Positions 8,728 to 17,774 of a DNA stretch of 64,000 bases are shown here, piece by piece; the stretch's first letter is position 1, and each line of letters begins with the position of its first letter. This stretch comes from Phreatobacter stygius. GTDB taxonomy: Bacteria > Pseudomonadota > Alphaproteobacteria > Rhizobiales > Phreatobacteraceae. Where the stretch lies: assembly GCF_005144885.1 (NCBI RefSeq), contig NZ_CP039690.1, positions 4,229,001 through 4,293,000 of the forward strand, given 5' to 3'. The notes under the pieces were generated by a model that was given only the letters and a program-made list of their open reading frames with translations, was not told the DNA's origin and ran no database searches. The translations under genes were made by a program, and so were the position numbers.

Positions 8728-9735
8728 ATGTCGATCATTTCCGAACCCGAATATCGCTACAACATGCTGATCAAGGCCTTCCCCTCGCGCGCCGAGCCGG
8801 CCTTCGAGACCGAATCCGAACAGGTCGGCGTCTGGGGCCGCCGCTGGGGCTGCAACAACGATGTCGGCCAGATCCGCATGGTGCTGATGCACCGTCCGGG
8901 CGCCGAACTGAACATTGTCGAAGCCAACAAGCGGCTGCCCGACATCGGCGCCTTCGGCGATCCCGAGCAGGGCTGGTACTGGCGTGGTGACACGATCCCG
9001 GATCTGGCGGCCCAGCAGGCCCAGCACGATGCTCTCTCGGCCGCGCTGCGCGAGGAGGGGGCCGAGGTCGTCTATGTCGACCAATGCGCGCCGGGCAAGA
9101 TGAAGACCGTCTATACCCGCGACAGCGTCATCGCCGTCGACGGCGGCGCCATCGTCACCCGCCTCGGGCCGCCGATCCGGCGTGGCGAGGAACTGCCGGT
9201 CAGCCGGACGCTGGCCAAGCTCGGCATGCCGATCCTCCGGACCATTTCCGGCACCGGGCTGATGGAAGGCGGCAGCTTTGCCTTCATCACGCCCAAGGTG
9301 GCGGTTGTCGGCCTGTCGAGCCGGGTCGACGAGGAGGGCGCACGCCAGCTCGAGGAGGTGCTGCGCACCCAAGGCGTCGAGCTGCTGCGCGTCCATCTCA
9401 CCGGCTACCGCCTGCATATCGACGGCATGTTCGTGATGATCGACCGCGACACCGCCTTCGTGAACCCGACGCTGCTGCCGTTCTGGTTCCTGGAGAAGCT
9501 GAAGGAGTTGAAGATCCGTCAGATCGAGGTTTGTCCCGATGATCAGAACTGGGTGATCAACTGCCTTGCCGTGCGCCCGGGCCATGTCATCGTGCCGGTT
9601 GGCATCTCGCCGCGGACCATGGAGAAATTCGCTCGAGCCGGCATCACCACCCGGGTCGTCGCCTATGACAAGGTTGCACTCGGCGGCGGCGGCATTCATT
9701 GCTCCACCTCGCCGCTCATTCGCGACCCCTTGTGA
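8728..9735 (+). CDS. Guanidine-modifying superfamily enzyme (amidinotransferase/deiminase-like)
   Basis: A 335-residue enzyme of the superfamily containing arginine deiminase and DDAH. The catalytic set is visible: Asp132 in VYTRDSV, Glu180 in LMEGGS, His230 and Asp232 in LHIDGMF, and the nucleophile Cys325 in GGGIHCSTSPL. The usual EGGD substrate-binding Asp is Ser183, so the substrate probably differs from free arginine. The start at 8728 follows a good GGGAGAG site; earlier open frame is coding sequence of the M20 gene in another frame. It would hydrolyse a guanidino or amidino group of an imported compound. It is third of the three enzymes placed directly behind a polyamine-type importer. 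Confidence 0.82.
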   Translation: MSIISEPEYRYNMLIKAFPSRAEPAFETESEQVGVWGRRWGCNNDVGQIRMVLMHRPGAELNIVEANKRLPDIGAFGDPEQGWYWRGDTIPDLAAQQAQHDALSAALREEGAEVVYVDQCAPGKMKTVYTRDSVIAVDGGAIVTRLGPPIRRGEELPVSRTLAKLGMPILRTISGTGLMEGGSFAFITPKVAVVGLSSRVDEEGARQLEEVLRTQGVELLRVHLTGYRLHIDGMFVMIDRDTAFVNPTLLPFWFLEKLKELKIRQIEVCPDDQNWVINCLAVRPGHVIVPVGISPRTMEKFARAGITTRVVAYDKVALGGGGIHCSTSPLIRDPL

Positions 9736-9746
9736 GTCGCGGCGGG

Positions 9747-9772
9747 GGCCGGGCTGTTCGAGCCCGGCCTTT
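9747..9772 (+). terminator. Intra-operon hairpin, possible weak terminator
   Basis: GGCCGGGCT (9747-9755) pairs with AGCCCGGCC (9761-9769) over a GTTCG loop, followed by TTTGC. The T-run is short, so it may reduce rather than stop read-through into the ThDP gene. Confidence 0.45.
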
Positions 9773-9808
9773 GCGAGCGCGCACCGACAACAGACGGCAG
9801 GAGATGAC

Positions 9809-11353
9809 ATGAACGGCGCCGAGAGCCTGGTGAGAACGCTGATCGCGGGCGGGGTCGATACCTGTTTCGCCAACCCCGGTACCTCGGAGATGCATTTCGT
9901 CGCCGCGCTCGACCGCGTCGGCGGCATGCGCTGCGTGCTGTCCCTGTTCGAGGGCGTCGTCTCCGGCGCGGCCGATGGTTATGGCCGGATGGCCGATAAG
10001 CCGGCTGCGACGCTGCTGCATCTCGGCCCCGGTCTCGGCAATGCGCTGGCCAACCTGCACAATGCCCGCAAGGCCAATACGCCGATCGTCAATATCGTCG
10101 GCGAACATGCCACCCATCACCGCCAATATGACGCGCCGCTGACCGCCGATGTCGAAGGCGTCGCTCGCCCGATGTCGGGCTGGGTCAAGACCTCGATGGA
10201 TGCCCGTTCGGTGGCCGGCGACGGCGCCGAGGCGATCACCGCCGCGCTGACGTCGCCAGGCCAGATCGCCACCCTGATCCTGCCGGCCGATACCGCCTGG
10301 AACCTCGCCGACGGCCCGGCCCCGGTGGCCAAGGCCCCGGACCGGTCCAAGGTTTCCGACAGCGCCGTGCTGGAGGCCGTCGAGGCGCTGCGCTCCGGCG
10401 AGCCGGTGCTGCTTTTGGTCGGCGGCCGGGCCTTGCGGGCGAACCCGCTGAAGATCGCCAGCGCCATCGGCCAGGCGACCGGCGCCCATTTGATCGCGCC
10501 GACCTCCAACGGCCGGGTCGAGCGCGGCGCCGGCCGCTCGCCGGTCAGCCGGATCTTCTATCCGATCAAGCAGGCGCTGACCCAGCTCGAGCGCTATCGC
10601 CATGTCATCTTGGTTGGCGCCAAGACGCCGGTCGCCTTCTTCGCCTATCCGGACACGCCGAGCCTGGTCATGCCCGAGGGCTGCGCCGAGCATGTGCTGG
10701 CCGAACCGCAGGACGATATCGAGGACGCGCTGACGCGGCTCGCCGAAGCGGTCAAGGCGCCGCTCGGCGGCGCCGTCATCCAGCAGGCCGGGCGGCCGTC
10801 CCTGCCGACCGGTGCGATCACGCCTGATACGGTTGGCGCCGTCATCGGCGCGCTGCTGCCGGAAAACGCCATCATCGTCGACGAGGCGATCAACTCCGCC
10901 GGCACCACCTATGCCCAGACCGCCGGCTGCCCGCCGCATGACTGGCTGGCCTTGACCGGCGGTTCGATCGGCATTGGCCTGCCCATGGCCACCGGCGCGG
11001 CGGTGGCCTGTCCCGACCGCCGGGTGGTTGCGCTGCAGGCCGACGGCAGCGGCATGTACACGTTGCAGGCACTGTGGACCCATGCCCGCGAGAACCTGAA
11101 CATCACCACCATCATCTTCGCCAACAACGCCTATCAGAGCCTCGATATCGAGCTGAGGAATGTCGGCGCGCTCAATCCCGGCCGCATCGCGCTCGACATG
11201 CTCGACATCGGCCGGCCCGATCTCGACTGGGTCAAGCTTGCCGAGGGCATGGGCGTGGAAGCCGCGCGCGCCGATACGCTCGAGGAACTGATCGATCTGT
11301 TCAAGGCGAGCCTCGCGCGTCCCGGGCCGTTCCTGATCCAAGTTCCGATCTGA
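9809..11353 (+). CDS. ThDP-dependent enzyme, acetolactate synthase/decarboxylase-like
   Basis: A 514-residue thiamine-diphosphate enzyme of the acetolactate synthase/benzoylformate decarboxylase fold. The catalytic Glu48 is in LSLFEGVVSGAADGYGRM. The central domain starts near 185. The C-terminal ThDP/Mg motif runs QADGSGMYTLQALWTHAREN..IIFANNAYQSL (GDGS..NN type). It starts at 9809, eight bases after GGCAGGAG. No regulatory subunit follows, and the GHG-type substrate residues are not those of IlvB, so it more likely decarboxylates or ligates a 2-oxo acid than makes branched-chain amino acids. It is last in the operon and convergent with the TetR gene. Confidence 0.8.
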   Translation: MNGAESLVRTLIAGGVDTCFANPGTSEMHFVAALDRVGGMRCVLSLFEGVVSGAADGYGRMADKPAATLLHLGPGLGNALANLHNARKANTPIVNIVGEHATHHRQYDAPLTADVEGVARPMSGWVKTSMDARSVAGDGAEAITAALTSPGQIATLILPADTAWNLADGPAPVAKAPDRSKVSDSAVLEAVEALRSGEPVLLLVGGRALRANPLKIASAIGQATGAHLIAPTSNGRVERGAGRSPVSRIFYPIKQALTQLERYRHVILVGAKTPVAFFAYPDTPSLVMPEGCAEHVLAEPQDDIEDALTRLAEAVKAPLGGAVIQQAGRPSLPTGAITPDTVGAVIGALLPENAIIVDEAINSAGTTYAQTAGCPPHDWLALTGGSIGIGLPMATGAAVACPDRRVVALQADGSGMYTLQALWTHARENLNITTIIFANNAYQSLDIELRNVGALNPGRIALDMLDIGRPDLDWVKLAEGMGVEAARADTLEELIDLFKASLARPGPFLIQVPI

Positions 11354-11374
11354 GGTCGGGAAGCGCCCGAACGA

Positions 11375-12121
11375 CTAGTCCGGGATCTGCGCACGCAATC
11401 CGGCAATGAAGGCTTCGACATAGAAATCGAAGCCTGAGGTGAGCGGCACCTCGACGCCGCCTTGCCAGCGCACGATGAAGGCGCGGTTGGCGAGCCTGTC
11501 GAGATTGCCGGTCAGCCGCGGGTAGTCGCTGGGCGACAGCGAACGGATCTTGCCTTCGAACGCGCTCGCCCAGCCGGTCGGGTCATCGCTCGGCTTGGGG
11601 GCGAGCTCGAGCGTGACATAACCGAGCATGGCGGCGATGACCGCGTTATAGGCGTCGACAAGTCTGTCGCCGGCAAAACCCGCGGCTTCCAGGGCCGCCA
11701 GAACCTGCTCGACCAGTTGCGGATTGACCCCGGCATTGGAGACGAGCTGCGCGCCGAGCAGCGGCGCGACATTGGGGTGGCGCCTGAGATTGTCGCGGTA
11801 GCGCTGGAACAGGCCGCGGATCCATTCGGCCCAGTCGTCGCCGGTGCGGAACGGCTGGGCGACATCGCCGAGCGCTGCCGCCGCAGCCTCCGCCAGCAAC
11901 GTGTTGCGGCCGCCGGGCAAATGCCAATAGAGCGCGGTCGGATAGACGCCGAGCAGGCGAGCCACCTCGCGCAGGCTGAAGCCGTCGAGGCCGGCCTCGT
12001 CAATCAACCGGAGCGCGGTCTCGACGATTTGCTCGCGGCTGAGGCCCGGCGGGTCAGGGCGCGCTTTCGCGGCCTTAGCACGGGTTCTCGCCGTCGCCGC
12101 GCCGGCGCGACCAGGGGCCAT
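11375..12121 (-). CDS. TetR-family repressor
   Basis: A 248-residue regulator. The N-terminal basic linker leads into the HTH SREQIVETALRLIDEAGLDGFSLREVARLLGVYPTALYWHL (about residues 26-66); the YWHL end is that of the TetR(C)-type subgroup. The ligand-binding domain follows. The ATG at 12119-12121 is preferred because the upstream extension (to 12280) would run through the operator region and has no family similarity. It diverges from the binding-protein gene at 12300, and two TTGTAC-type palindromes lie between them, so it probably represses both itself and that operon. Confidence 0.85.
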   Translation of the reverse strand: MAPGRAGAATARTRAKAAKARPDPPGLSREQIVETALRLIDEAGLDGFSLREVARLLGVYPTALYWHLPGGRNTLLAEAAAAALGDVAQPFRTGDDWAEWIRGLFQRYRDNLRRHPNVAPLLGAQLVSNAGVNPQLVEQVLAALEAAGFAGDRLVDAYNAVIAAMLGYVTLELAPKPSDDPTGWASAFEGKIRSLSPSDYPRLTGNLDRLANRAFIVRWQGGVEVPLTSGFDFYVEAFIAGLRAQIPD

Positions 12122-12234
12122 CAGGACACTCCGCCATTTGCGGGCGCTGCCGATCGCCCGTCTCGCGTGCTTATCAGGCCGACCAGCAAATCGCCATCCG
12201 CGGCAACACCTCCGGGTGCATCCGAAACTCCGTC

Positions 12235-12271
12235 CTGTACACTGGACAAGACTTAATTGTACGATGTACAA
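12235..12271. promoter_or_regulatory. Two tandem TetR operator palindromes
   Basis: A perfect palindrome TTGTAC-GAT-GTACAA lies at 12257-12271. A degenerate copy with the same 6-3-6 architecture, CTGTAC-ACT-GGACAA, lies at 12235-12249. The centres are 22 bp apart, about two helical turns, so two dimers would bind the same face of the DNA. They sit between the TetR start and the binding-protein start (29 bases downstream). Confidence 0.75.
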
Positions 12272-12299
12272 GAGAGGCAATCAAAAAGGGGAGGGGCCG

Positions 12300-13544
12300 A
12301 TGCATCGGGTCGAACGAGCTGTCCGGTTTTCGCGTCGCATTGGGGTTCTGCTTGCCGCGGCGGCCGCGATCGTGCCGTTCGCAACAGCCCGGGCGCAGGC
12401 GCCGCAGCCCTTCATCATCGGGGTCAGCGGCGACCAGAGCGGTCCCTATATCGACGTCACCGGCCCCGGCCAGGTGCTGGCGGCCGAACTGGCCGTGGCG
12501 GATTTCGGCGGCCAGGTGCTCGGCCGGCCGATCGTCATCCGCTCCGCCGATGACCAGAACCGGCCGGACATCGCCTCGGCCAATGCCCGGCGCTGGTTCG
12601 ATGTCGACCGTGCCGAGGTGATCGTCGGCGGCGGCAATTCGACCACCGCCTTCGCGGTGCTCAATGCCGCGCGCCAGGCCGGGCGCAGTTTCCTGGTCGT
12701 TGGCGCCGGCAATCCGGATTTCGCCGGCAAGGAATGTTCGGCCGTCTCGACCCAATGGGCTTATGACACCCATGCCCAGGCGGTCGCGACCGGCGTCTAT
12801 CTGAGCCGCGGCGTCGGTGTCGGATCGTGGTTCTTCATCACCGCCGACTATGCCTTCGGCCATGCCCTGGAGCGCGACACCGGCCGGGTCGTCGCGGCCG
12901 CCGGCGGCCGGGTGGCCGGCAGTGTCCGGGCGCCGCTCGGGACCGCCGACTTCTCGTCCTTCCTGTTGCAGGCGCAGGGTTCGCGCGCCGGCGTCATCGC
13001 CCTGGCGCTCGCCGGCCAGGACCTGATCAACGCCATCAAGCAGGCCGGCGAATTCGGGCTCGTTGGCGGCGCCGGCGGCCAGCGCCTCGCCGGCCTCAGC
13101 CTGTTGTCCAACGACGTGGTCGGCATCGGGCTCGCCGCGGCCGAAGGTCTGGTCGCCAGCGAATCCTTCTACTGGGACCGCACCGAGGAAACCCGCGCCT
13201 GGACCCGGCGGTTCAATGCCAGGCTGCCGGGCAAGATCCCCAACATGGTCCATGCCGCGACCTATTCGGCCGTGCTGCATTATCTGCGCGCAGTCCAGGC
13301 GGCCGGCACGGTGGAGGCCCGCACCGTCAATGCCAAGATGAAGGAACTGCCGGTCAACGACTTCAACAATGCAGACGTGCGTATCCGTCAGGACGGCCGC
13401 GTGCTGAACCCGATGTATATCTTGCGGGTCAAGTCTCCCCGGGCCTCGACCGGCCCGTTCGACGTGCAGGAGGTGCTGGCGACGCTGCCGGCCGAACAGG
13501 TCTTCCGGACTGCCGAAGAGGCCGGCTGCCGGCTCAGCAATTGA
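12300..13544 (+). CDS. Branched-chain amino-acid-type (type I) substrate-binding protein, orphan
   Basis: A 414-residue periplasmic receptor of the Leu/Ile/Val-binding class. A Sec signal (residues about 1-35, ending TARAQA) precedes PQPFIIGVSGDQSGPYIDVTGPGQVLAAELAV and the hinge region VIVGGGNSTTAFAVLNAARQAGR. FITADYAFGHALERDTGRVV is a typical inter-lobe segment. The start at 12300 has GGGGAGGGG just upstream. No permease or ATPase follows: the next genes are enzymes. It therefore either supplies a transporter encoded elsewhere or acts as a sensor. A similar protein at 28680 heads a complete Liv operon. Likely TetR-controlled through the palindromes at 12235-12271. Confidence 0.87.
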   Translation: MHRVERAVRFSRRIGVLLAAAAAIVPFATARAQAPQPFIIGVSGDQSGPYIDVTGPGQVLAAELAVADFGGQVLGRPIVIRSADDQNRPDIASANARRWFDVDRAEVIVGGGNSTTAFAVLNAARQAGRSFLVVGAGNPDFAGKECSAVSTQWAYDTHAQAVATGVYLSRGVGVGSWFFITADYAFGHALERDTGRVVAAAGGRVAGSVRAPLGTADFSSFLLQAQGSRAGVIALALAGQDLINAIKQAGEFGLVGGAGGQRLAGLSLLSNDVVGIGLAAAEGLVASESFYWDRTEETRAWTRRFNARLPGKIPNMVHAATYSAVLHYLRAVQAAGTVEARTVNAKMKELPVNDFNNADVRIRQDGRVLNPMYILRVKSPRASTGPFDVQEVLATLPAEQVFRTAEEAGCRLSN

Positions 13545-13563
13545 CCATCAGGTCCCACTGGGG

Positions 13564-14208
13564 ATGAACGCCATGCGCTTCGGTTTCCTTGTCTATCCCG
13601 GCGTCGAGGAACTCGACCTGGTCGGCCCCTGGGAAATGGCGACGATGTGGCGGAGTTACGCCAAGGGACCGGAATGCCTGACGGTGAGCGAGACAGGCGG
13701 CGCGACCGCCTGCGCCAAGGGTCTGAAGATTGCGGCCGACCTGTCGTTCGAAGCTTGCCCGGCGCTCGACTACCTGCTGGTGCCCGGCGGTTTCGCGGCC
13801 CTCGAAGAAGCGCGCAACCCGCGGCTCGTCGGCTTCGTCGCGGCCCAGGCCAGATCCTGCCGCCACGTGCTGTCGGTCTGCACCGGCGCGCTGATCCTGG
13901 AGGCGGCCGGGCTGTTGAAAGGCCGACGGGCGACCACCCATTGGAAGCTGCTGGCCGGTCTGCGGGCTCTGCCCGAGGTGACCGTCGTGGAGGAGCGTTT
14001 TGTCCGCGACGGCAATATCTGGACCTCCGCCGGCGTCTCGGCCGGCATCGACCTGACGCTCGCCTTCATCGCCGACGAGGCCGGCGCCGAGGCGGCCTCG
14101 ATCGTCCAGCACAATGCCGAATATTTTCCCGACGGCCGGATCTACGGCACCGCCCACCAGGGCGATGCGTCCTCGGCCTATTTCCGCAGGCTGCCGCCGA
14201 CCGCCTGA
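13564..14208 (+). CDS. DJ-1/PfpI-family protein (isonitrile hydratase-like)
   Basis: A 214-residue class I glutamine amidotransferase-like protein. Glu15 (GVEELDLVGPWE) and the nucleophile-elbow Cys106 in LSVCTGALILEAAGLL form the conserved pair of this fold, and His126 region ATTHWK follows. VPGGFAALEEARN supplies the oxyanion loop. There is no AraC HTH domain, so it is an enzyme rather than a GlxA regulator. Family members include isonitrile hydratases, glyoxalase III and deglycases; which applies here is open. It starts 19 bases after the binding-protein stop and precedes the phosphotriesterase-like gene by 38 bases, so it is in the same operon. Confidence 0.8.
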   Translation: MNAMRFGFLVYPGVEELDLVGPWEMATMWRSYAKGPECLTVSETGGATACAKGLKIAADLSFEACPALDYLLVPGGFAALEEARNPRLVGFVAAQARSCRHVLSVCTGALILEAAGLLKGRRATTHWKLLAGLRALPEVTVVEERFVRDGNIWTSAGVSAGIDLTLAFIADEAGAEAASIVQHNAEYFPDGRIYGTAHQGDASSAYFRRLPPTA

Positions 14209-14246
14209 CGGCGAAACGCCGATCATTCCGCAAAAGGGAGAGACAC

Positions 14247-15293
14247 ATGGCCGGGGTCACAAGGGACCAGCTTCGTGGCAAGGCGCAGACGGTGCTCGGA
14301 CCGGTCGATCCGGGCGAGCTCGGGCCGACCTTGATGCATGAACATCTGATCTGGGACATCCGGACCAAGGTCATGGCCGACGATCCCAACCAGGGCCCGG
14401 AGATCGACCTCTGCAATTGCTACCGGATCAATTACGGCCGCCTGAAAGTGCCGGGCAACCTGGTGCTGCGCTGCCGCGACACGGCGGTCGCCGAGATTGC
14501 CGAGATGCGCGCGGCCGGTGGCCGCACCGTGGTCGAGCTCACCTGCGGCGGTCTGAAGCCCGATCCGGAAGGCCTCGCCGAGGTGGCGCGCCGCACCGGC
14601 AGCCATATCGTCATGGGCTGCGGCCACTATGTCGACGAATACCAGGACCGGGCGAACGAGACGCGCACGCCCGAGAGCTTCGCCGCGGAAATGATCGGGC
14701 AGGTCTTTGGCGGCGCCTGGGGCACCGCGGTGCGCGCCGGCATCATTGGCGAGATCGGCTGTCAGGCGCCCTGGACGGCACTCGAGAAGCGGGTCATGCG
14801 CGGCGCGCTCGCGGCACAGGCCGAAACCGGGGCTGCCATCAATGTCCATCCCGGCCGCCATCACGACCAGCCGCAGGAGGTCGCCGATTTCATCCGTGCC
14901 GAGGGCGGCGACATCGAGCGGGTGGTGATCAGCCACATCGACCGGACGATCTTCGACGAAGGCCGGCTGCTGCGCCTCGCCGACAGCGGCTGCGTGCTGG
15001 AGTTCGACCTGTTCGGCCAGGAGCAGAGCTATTACCCGCTCTCCGACATCGACATGCCCAATGATGCCGGCCGGCTCAAGCTGATCCGCGCGCTGATCGA
15101 CCGGGGCCATCTCGCCCGCGTCGTGATCAGCCACGACATCTGCTACCGGACCCGGCTGACCCAGTTCGGCGGCCATGGCTATGGCCACATCTACACCAAT
15201 GTCGTGCCGATGATGCGCGCCCGCGGCTTCAGCCAGGCCGAGATCGACGCCATCCTGATCGGCAATCCGAAACGTCTTCTGACCTTCATCTGA
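14247..15293 (+). CDS. Phosphotriesterase-related (PHP-type) metallohydrolase
   Basis: A 348-residue amidohydrolase-superfamily TIM-barrel. Metal ligands are recognisable: His31 and His33 in LMHEHLIWD, then [21 protein letters not shown], and the final Asp in [10 protein letters not shown]. The bridging residue lies in GIIGEIGC, where a Glu replaces the carboxylated Lys of true phosphotriesterase, as in phosphotriesterase-homology proteins. This points to a lactonase- or esterase-like role on a small acid rather than phosphotriesters. The start at 14247 follows AAGGGAGAG. It sits between the DJ-1-like and aminotransferase genes. Confidence 0.83.
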   Translation: MAGVTRDQLRGKAQTVLGPVDPGELGPTLMHEHLIWDIRTKVMADDPNQGPEIDLCNCYRINYGRLKVPGNLVLRCRDTAVAEIAEMRAAGGRTVVELTCGGLKPDPEGLAEVARRTGSHIVMGCGHYVDEYQDRANETRTPESFAAEMIGQVFGGAWGTAVRAGIIGEIGCQAPWTALEKRVMRGALAAQAETGAAINVHPGRHHDQPQEVADFIRAEGGDIERVVISHIDRTIFDEGRLLRLADSGCVLEFDLFGQEQSYYPLSDIDMPNDAGRLKLIRALIDRGHLARVVISHDICYRTRLTQFGGHGYGHIYTNVVPMMRARGFSQAEIDAILIGNPKRLLTFI

Positions 15294-15312
15294 AAACCCG
15301 GGATGCCTCGTC

Positions 15313-16653
15313 ATGACCAGCCAGCAGGCGCTATCGGCGACAGTCAATATCGATATCGACGCGGCACTCGCCGATGTCCGCGAGCGCTTCGTCGCGCGCA
15401 ACCCGGAAAGCCTGAAACAGCATGAGGCGGCCTGCGCCGTCATGCCGGGCGGCAATACCCGCTCGGTCCTGTTCTACGCGCCGTTTCCGCTGGTCATCGC
15501 CGAGGGCAGGGGCTGCCGTGTCCGCGACGCCGACGGCCATGACTATGTCGATTTCCTCGGCGAATACACCGCGGGGCTGTTCGGTCATTCGCATCCGGTG
15601 ATCCGCGCCGCGATCGACAAGGCGCTCGACGCCGGCATCAATCTCGCCGGGCACAACCTCCTGGAGGCGAAGCTTGCCCGGGTGGTCTGCGATCGCTTTC
15701 CCTCGGTCGAGCTTGTCCGCTTCACCAATTCCGGCACGGAGGCAAACCTGATGGCGGTTGCCACCGCCGTGGTTGCGACCGGCCGCTCCAAGGTGCTGGT
15801 CTTCAAGGGCGGTTATCATGGCGGCCTGCTGAGTTTCGGCGGCGGCGCCAGCCCGCTCAATGCGCCTTACGATCTGGTGATCGGCCGCTATAACGATGTC
15901 GCCGAGACCGAACGCCTGCTCGCGATCCATGGGCCGGAGCTCGCCGCCATCCTGGTCGAGCCGATGCTCGGCTCCGGCGGCTGCATTGCCGGCGACCGGT
16001 CATTCCTCGGCGCGCTGCGCGCCGGCGCGACCCGCCATGGTGCCCTGCTGATCTTCGACGAGGTGATGACCTCGCGGTTGTCGCCGGGTGGGCTGCAGCA
16101 GGCGCTCGACATCCTGCCGGACCTGACGACGCTCGGCAAATATGTCGGCGGCGGCATGTCGTTCGGCGCCTTTGGCGGGCGCGAGGACCTGATGGCGCTT
16201 TACGATCCACGCCGGCCGAACGCCTTGCAGCATGCCGGCACCTTCAACAACAACGTGCTGACCATGGCCGCCGGCCATGCCGGCATGACCGAGATCTTCA
16301 CGCCATCCGCCGTCCTGGCGCTCAACCAGCGTGGCGACGATCTGCGCACGCAGCTGAACCGGCTCTGCCGCAAGCACGGCGCGGCGCTCGAGTTCACCGG
16401 CATCGGCTCGCTGATCACCGCGCATTTTTCCGCCGTTCCGGTGCTGACCCCGGCTGATGCCGCGGCCGGGGACCCGCGGCTGAAGGAATTGTTCTTTTTC
16501 GACATGCTCGACCGCGGCATCTATCTGGCGCGCCGCGCCATGATGGCGCTCAGCCTCGAGATCGGTGATGCCGAATGCACCGGCTTGACCGAAGCGGTCG
16601 AGGACTTCCTGCTCAGCCGGCGGCCGCTTCTGGCGTCCCGCGTCTGGTCATGA
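15313..16653 (+). CDS. Class III aminotransferase / glutamate-1-semialdehyde aminomutase-like
   Basis: A 446-residue PLP enzyme. It shares layout with glutamate-1-semialdehyde 2,1-aminomutase: [25 protein letters not shown] near residue 45, [26 protein letters not shown] (cofactor phosphate), [28 protein letters not shown], and Schiff-base Lys276 in [17 protein letters not shown]. The haem-pathway enzyme is usually elsewhere in a core locus, so here a catabolic omega-aminotransferase is more likely. It starts 19 bases after the phosphotriesterase-like gene. Its stop overlaps the start of a small membrane protein gene. Confidence 0.85.
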   Translation: MTSQQALSATVNIDIDAALADVRERFVARNPESLKQHEAACAVMPGGNTRSVLFYAPFPLVIAEGRGCRVRDADGHDYVDFLGEYTAGLFGHSHPVIRAAIDKALDAGINLAGHNLLEAKLARVVCDRFPSVELVRFTNSGTEANLMAVATAVVATGRSKVLVFKGGYHGGLLSFGGGASPLNAPYDLVIGRYNDVAETERLLAIHGPELAAILVEPMLGSGGCIAGDRSFLGALRAGATRHGALLIFDEVMTSRLSPGGLQQALDILPDLTTLGKYVGGGMSFGAFGGREDLMALYDPRRPNALQHAGTFNNNVLTMAAGHAGMTEIFTPSAVLALNQRGDDLRTQLNRLCRKHGAALEFTGIGSLITAHFSAVPVLTPADAAAGDPRLKELFFFDMLDRGIYLARRAMMALSLEIGDAECTGLTEAVEDFLLSRRPLLASRVWS

Positions 16654-16853
16654 CGTCAGGCATCTTCGGCATTCCGCTGCCGGGCTTTGCCGGCCAGGTG
16701 CTGTTCGACTGGATCACCGCAGCCATCGAGGCCCTGGGCCTGAGGCTCCTGGCGAGCCTCAGCTCCGGCCTGGCGGCGACCTTGGTCGCCGGCTCGATCG
16801 CTGTCGTCGGGCTCTTTTTGGTTCGCCGAAGGCTGATCGGCAAACGGCCGTGA
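16650..16853 (+). CDS. Small membrane protein, unknown function
   Basis: A 67-residue frame that starts with an ATGA overlap on the aminotransferase stop, indicating translational coupling. The sequence has an amphipathic first half ([26 protein letters not shown]) and a clear hydrophobic helix ([17 protein letters not shown], about 43-60) ending in the basic tail RRRLIGKRP, which predicts an inside C-terminus. No family is recognised. The overlap and composition argue that it is real. It is convergent with the nitroreductase at 16899. Confidence 0.55.
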   Translation: MTSGIFGIPLPGFAGQVLFDWITAAIEALGLRLLASLSSGLAATLVAGSIAVVGLFLVRRRLIGKRP

Positions 16854-16898
16854 TGGCCAGGTCGAACGTGGGCATGGGCCGGCCCGTTCGAGACCCGG

Positions 16899-17714
16899 TC
16901 AGCCGATCTTGCCGCCAGGATTGGGCCGCGGTCCGGTGAAGGCCTCTTTCCACGGACCCAGCCGCTTGTCGGCATCCTCCCAGTGGCCGGCATCCTCTTC
17001 GCCGCGATACATGGCGAACTGCCTGACCTCCTGGACGTAATAGTCGAGCATGGCCTGGGGCCGGAATTTCTCCGGGTCGTAGCCGTTCCAATGGACGACC
17101 TGGTCGAGCGGCCGGCGGTAGCGCGACGCCAGGTCCTTTTCCGGCACGCCGATCGGGATCGTGCCGACGGCGCGCAGGCCCTCCGGGAAACCCAGCACCC
17201 GCCGCAGGTCTTCGTTGGTGGTGTCCTCGCCGCCGCCCGACAGCCAGGCCGAGGTGAGCCCGACGGCGGTCACCGCCAGCTGGATGTTCTGCACCGCCGC
17301 GCCGATCGAGGCGATCAGGATGCGCTCGTTGTTCTCGTGATATTCGCGTTCCCAGGCAGCGGTGGTGGCCTGTGGAAAGGCCTGTTTCCAGCGCTCGTCG
17401 GCCAGCACGATGACGATGGCGACGGTATTGGCCAGATAGGTCTTCTTGACCGCCGGAAAACCTTTGACGTGGTCGATCAGCCGGTTCGACTGGTCGATGA
17501 ACACATCGAGCACGGCGTCGCGCACCTTGGGGTCGTCGACGACGACAATGTCGAAACATTGCGAGTTGGCGCCGGTCGGTGCCCATCGCCCGGCCTCGGC
17601 GATCTTGAGCAGCACGGCGCGATCGACCGTCTGGCCGGGCTCGAAGCGGCGCACGCTGCGCCGCCGCCTCATGACATCGATCAGATCCGTGTAGCGGTCG
17701 GTCGCGCTTTCCAT
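16899..17714 (-). CDS. Nitroreductase-family flavoprotein
   Basis: A 271-residue FMN enzyme. The family signature is at the N-terminus: MRRRRSVRRFEPGQTVDRAVLLKIAEAGRWAPTGANSQ (Arg and Asn contacts to FMN, about residues 14-52), then FDIVVVDDPKVRDAV. The central AAVQNIQLAVTAVGLTSAWLSGGGE and later VPEKDLASRYRRPLDQVVHWNGYDPEKF follow the usual order. It reduces nitro groups, quinones or activated double bonds with NAD(P)H. A second, unrelated-in-detail nitroreductase follows 60 bases upstream on the same strand, suggesting they act on one compound. Confidence 0.87.
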   Translation of the reverse strand: MESATDRYTDLIDVMRRRRSVRRFEPGQTVDRAVLLKIAEAGRWAPTGANSQCFDIVVVDDPKVRDAVLDVFIDQSNRLIDHVKGFPAVKKTYLANTVAIVIVLADERWKQAFPQATTAAWEREYHENNERILIASIGAAVQNIQLAVTAVGLTSAWLSGGGEDTTNEDLRRVLGFPEGLRAVGTIPIGVPEKDLASRYRRPLDQVVHWNGYDPEKFRPQAMLDYYVQEVRQFAMYRGEEDAGHWEDADKRLGPWKEAFTGPRPNPGGKIG

Positions 17715-17774
17715 GCCGGTTCCCCCTTGGGCTGTCAGGTCCGGCGCCGCGCCTCGTTCAGCTTGGGAGCGGCG

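Noticed and set aside
5242-8738. Long reverse-strand frames across the permease and M20 genes
   Set aside because: They are antisense shadows produced by high GC third positions; composition is His/Gln/Asp-rich without any motif.
15313-16653. Haem-biosynthetic hemL
   Set aside because: The gene sits in a catabolic operon and the class III motifs alone do not identify the aminomutase.
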